DNA of 6,859 nucleotides from Prolixibacteraceae bacterium. GTDB taxonomy: Bacteria; Bacteroidota; Bacteroidia; Bacteroidales; Prolixibacteraceae. Both the position numbers and the translations under genes were made by a program. Each line of letters opens with the position of its first letter. Within the stretch, counting starts at the first letter, position 1. The stretch spans positions 1 to 6,859 of the forward strand of contig JAQIDF010000177.1 of NCBI GenBank assembly GCA_027858145.1. Reading direction: 5' to 3'. The notes under the pieces were generated by a model. That model saw only the letters and a list, made by a program, of their open reading frames with translations, did no database searches and was not told the origin of the DNA. Below, in pieces: positions 5,791 through 6,859 of the stretch.

Positions 5791-5867
5791 TCGGTTCAAG
5801 TTGTGCCAGTCATTTCGGTCGAAAGTGTGCCACTTTTTATAGGTGTTTAATTTCGTTTCGGTTCAAG
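5791..5867. mobile_element. probable IS21-type terminal-repeat relic
   Basis: CGGTTCAAGTTGTGCCAGT (5792-5810) is followed by the related CGGTCGAAAGTGTGCCACT (5816-5834), and CGGTTCAAG recurs at 5859-5867. Tandem imperfect repeats of this type, with TGTGCCA cores, are what I remember at the ends of IS21-family elements in Bacteroidota. No istA or istB reading frame is nearby on either strand, so at most a solo end remains. The assignment relies on recollection of the repeat style. Confidence 0.35.
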
Positions 5868-5984
5868 ATTGAAAATTGGGAAAACAATTCACTCAATAAA
5901 TGTTATCATTTTTGCATCTCAAATCCCTCCCCTCCCACCGAGGCAACACAATTCAACAGAATTTGTAATATTTGATTATATTTC

Positions 5985-6001
5985 ATAGCTTAGTAAGCTA
6001 T
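5985..6001. repeat. 17-bp palindrome ATAGCTTA-G-TAAGCTAT
   Basis: Perfect inverted repeat of eight bases around a single central G. Its last bases coincide with the start of the readable tyrosine-recombinase tail, whose frame is blocked by TAG and TAA inside the palindrome. This could mark the junction at which the integrase gene was cut, or an operator; nothing decides between them. Confidence 0.5.
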
Positions 6002-6098
6002 ACACACCACGATGATTTACTCGCATCTCAGCCAGTCGAACATCGACAAAATTCAAAGTTCGTTCGACCATTTTATGCCTCTGACTTCACTCAGGTAA
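5997..6098 (+). pseudogene. C-terminal fragment of a tyrosine recombinase, IntI-like
   Basis: In the frame that ends at TAA 6096-6098, the sequence after in-frame stops at 5991-5996 reads AIHTTMIYSHLSQSNIDKIQ then SSFDHFMPLTSLR, 33 codons. TTMIY(S/T)H is the typical active-site end of tyrosine recombinases, with the Tyr of MIY as the nucleophile. From memory, the class 1 integron integrase ends TTMIYTHVLK...SPLDALPPLTSER, so MIY-H, S-x-x-D and PLTS-R line up at the same spacing. All upstream catalytic parts (Arg, Lys, HxxR) are absent; the preceding sequence has stops in this frame. The fragment lies 29 bases before a cassette-start motif and in the same direction as the cassettes. It is short, so chance resemblance is not excluded, and a phage or Xer-type recombinase is the main alternative. 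Confidence 0.5.
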
Positions 6099-6127
6099 AC
6101 ATAAAAAAGATGAAAAAGAAGACATAA

Positions 6128-6150
6128 TTACGTATATATACAAGTTACCA
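6128..6150 (+). repeat. cassette-start motif C
   Basis: TTACGTATATAT (6128-6139), four bases, then GTTACCA (6144-6150). It is the same arrangement as motif B before the fic gene, with the same 12 bases and the same spacing to GTT, and AGTT and ATGC are shared further on. It follows the integrase-like tail and precedes the membrane-protein gene by 40 bases. It could be the attI of a degraded integron or the right half of an attC whose left half was lost in the 5619-6127 patchwork. Confidence 0.5.
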
Positions 6151-6189
6151 TGCATTTACGAACGACCGTGTAACTAAACTAAATACGAA

Positions 6190-6507
6190 ATGAATAATTT
6201 TTTAATAGCATTAATAATCGGACTTGTAGCAGGATTGATTGACATAATTCCGATGATAATTCAAAAACTGGACAAACAAGATACGATTTCAGCATTTGTA
6301 CACTATTTTGCACTTGGATTGATTATTCCATTTGTTAACTGGACAGTTGCACCATGGATTAAAGGGATTATTATTGCTCTGTTGACTGCTATACCGATTA
6401 TGATAATTGTTTACCCGAAAGATAAAAAAGCAATAATTCCAATGATTCTTTTTTCATTGATACTTGGTGCTGGAATAGGAATAGCTGGAGCAAAATTTAT
6501 CGGATAA
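6190..6507 (+). CDS. small four-helix membrane protein, unknown function
   Basis: A 105-residue, very hydrophobic protein with four predicted membrane segments: about 4-24, 36-56 (with PFVNW), 57-75 and 81-104, the last glycine-rich (LGAGIGIAGAKF). The loops are short: IQKLDKQDT between helices 1 and 2, and YPKDKK between 3 and 4. There is no signal peptide beyond the first helix and no catalytic motif; I do not recognise a named family, although the sequence looks conserved rather than random. It is the first gene after cassette-start motif C and its stop codon directly abuts the ATG of the zinc-ribbon gene, so the two are translated from one message. No clear TAnnTTTG box was found in the 100 bases upstream. 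A role cannot be assigned. Confidence 0.8.
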   Translation: MNNFLIALIIGLVAGLIDIIPMIIQKLDKQDTISAFVHYFALGLIIPFVNWTVAPWIKGIIIALLTAIPIMIIVYPKDKKAIIPMILFSLILGAGIGIAGAKFIG

Positions 6508-6855
6508 ATGAGCGAGTTGATTAAAGATATTAAAAACGGTCGAATCCTTAAAAATAACGGGAGTTGGATGTATTGTGTGAAGTGCAATATGACCGTTGGG
6601 TATTTATGCTATTCGACCTACCAAAACTTTCAATTTGATTTTGATTGCAAATGTGGAAACAAAGGTTCTTTTAGACTTGCCTATAAAAGCGAACAAGACC
6701 CTGTAAAATCAAATAAGGATTTGGAACAAGTAAAAAACCGACTTTGTTGCCCGAATGATGATTCACCACTATTTACAATCGTTGATAAAAACATTGAAAG
6801 TGTAAAATATCAAATTACTTGTAAACATTGCCAAACTGAGTATTCCAATGGATAG
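6508..6855 (+). CDS. double zinc-ribbon-like cysteine-rich protein, unknown function
   Basis: A 115-residue soluble protein with cysteines arranged as two likely metal sites: Cys23-x2-Cys26 with Cys47-x-Cys49 (CVKC...CKCG), and Cys80/Cys81 (CCPNDDSP) with Cys105-x2-Cys108 (CKHC). Cys34 is extra. The spacing fits zinc-ribbon folds, which often mediate protein or nucleic-acid contacts; the second has the C-P-x-D and C-x-x-C pattern of a short ribbon, possibly with Cys81 as ligand. The central stretch SEQDPVKSNKDLEQVKNR (about 61-78) is a charged linker. The ATG at 6508 is the base after the stop of the membrane-protein gene, so translation is probably coupled and the pair may act together. I do not recognise the family. 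The gene is complete, ending four bases before the window edge. Confidence 0.78.
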   Translation: MSELIKDIKNGRILKNNGSWMYCVKCNMTVGYLCYSTYQNFQFDFDCKCGNKGSFRLAYKSEQDPVKSNKDLEQVKNRLCCPNDDSPLFTIVDKNIESVKYQITCKHCQTEYSNG

Positions 6856-6859
6856 GATT

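Larger units (their letters stand above)
5600..6189. other. gene-poor patchwork between cassettes 2 and 3
   Basis: 590 bases without an intact gene. In order it holds the end repeat of cassette 2 (5610-5618), a two-tier stem-loop with a strong terminator (5635-5724), a 16-bp palindrome (5729-5744), a probable IS21-type end (about 5791-5867), a stretch with no recognisable content (about 5868-5984, including a CCCTCCCCTCCC run at 5926-5937), a 17-bp palindrome (5985-6001), a tyrosine-recombinase tail fragment (5997-6098) and a cassette-start motif (6128-6150). Such layering suggests repeated insertion and deletion at one spot. Confidence 0.6.

Noticed and set aside
6035..6068. Inverted repeat GTCGAAC/GTTCGAC with a 20-base spacer
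   Set aside because: Only seven base pairs with a long spacer, inside the recombinase-tail reading frame; likely chance.
6848..6859. ATG GAT AGG ATT overlapping the end of the zinc-ribbon gene, possibly the start of another gene
   Set aside because: Only four codons are visible before the window ends; nothing supports it beyond the tight gene spacing.
1..6859. CRISPR array, tRNA or rRNA genes
   Set aside because: No regularly spaced direct repeats and no tRNA- or rRNA-like sequence was seen on either strand.

Overview
The window looks like Bacteroidota DNA, most likely Marinilabiliales/Prolixibacteraceae-like; this is inferred from protein style, lack of strong Shine-Dalgarno sequences and TAnnTTTG-type promoter boxes, not from a search. 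It has two parts of different character.

Left part, 1-3712, minus strand: a compact chromosomal operon with gaps of 4-30 bases. In transcription order it encodes a YggS/PLPBP-family PLP-binding protein, a dihydroorotate dehydrogenase-like flavoprotein lacking the usual catalytic Cys/Ser motif, an extended SDR (NAD-dependent epimerase/dehydratase type), a small lipoprotein, and a YkgJ-type cysteine-cluster protein that runs off the left edge. A TAnnTTTG box lies just upstream of yggS, behind a terminator-like hairpin.

Right part, about 3840-6859, plus strand: AT-richer accessory DNA organised like a small integron-type gene-cassette array. Cassette 1 carries a Fic protein, cassette 2 carries a DUF3781 protein plus a frameshifted GIY-YIG-like gene, and a third starts near 6144 with a four-helix membrane protein and a zinc-ribbon protein. 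Cassettes 1 and 2 each begin with GTT plus a variable sequence and end with its reverse complement (GTTGTGG/CCACAAC and GTTAGCGGT/ACCGCTAAC), the core/inverse-core relationship expected of integron cassettes. Between them lies a ~130-bp imperfect palindrome that behaves like a large attC site. The arm CGT(A/G)TAT(A/T)T followed by GTT occurs at all three cassette starts. The GTT sequences do not fit the classical GTTRRRY core, so the system is divergent or only integron-like.

Between cassettes 2 and 3 (5600-6189) is a gene-poor patchwork: a strong bidirectional terminator, a perfect 16-bp palindrome, a probable IS21-type end, a 17-bp palindrome, and a 33-codon fragment (AIHTTMIYSHL...PLTSLR) that reads as the C-terminal tail of a tyrosine recombinase, with the catalytic-Tyr motif and an ending reminiscent of integron integrases. 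It lies directly upstream of the third cassette-start motif and in the same orientation as the cassettes. No intact integrase is in the window. The best reading is a chromosomal operon abutting a degraded integron or integrase-less cassette cluster; this is an inference that a repeat search in the host genome would settle.
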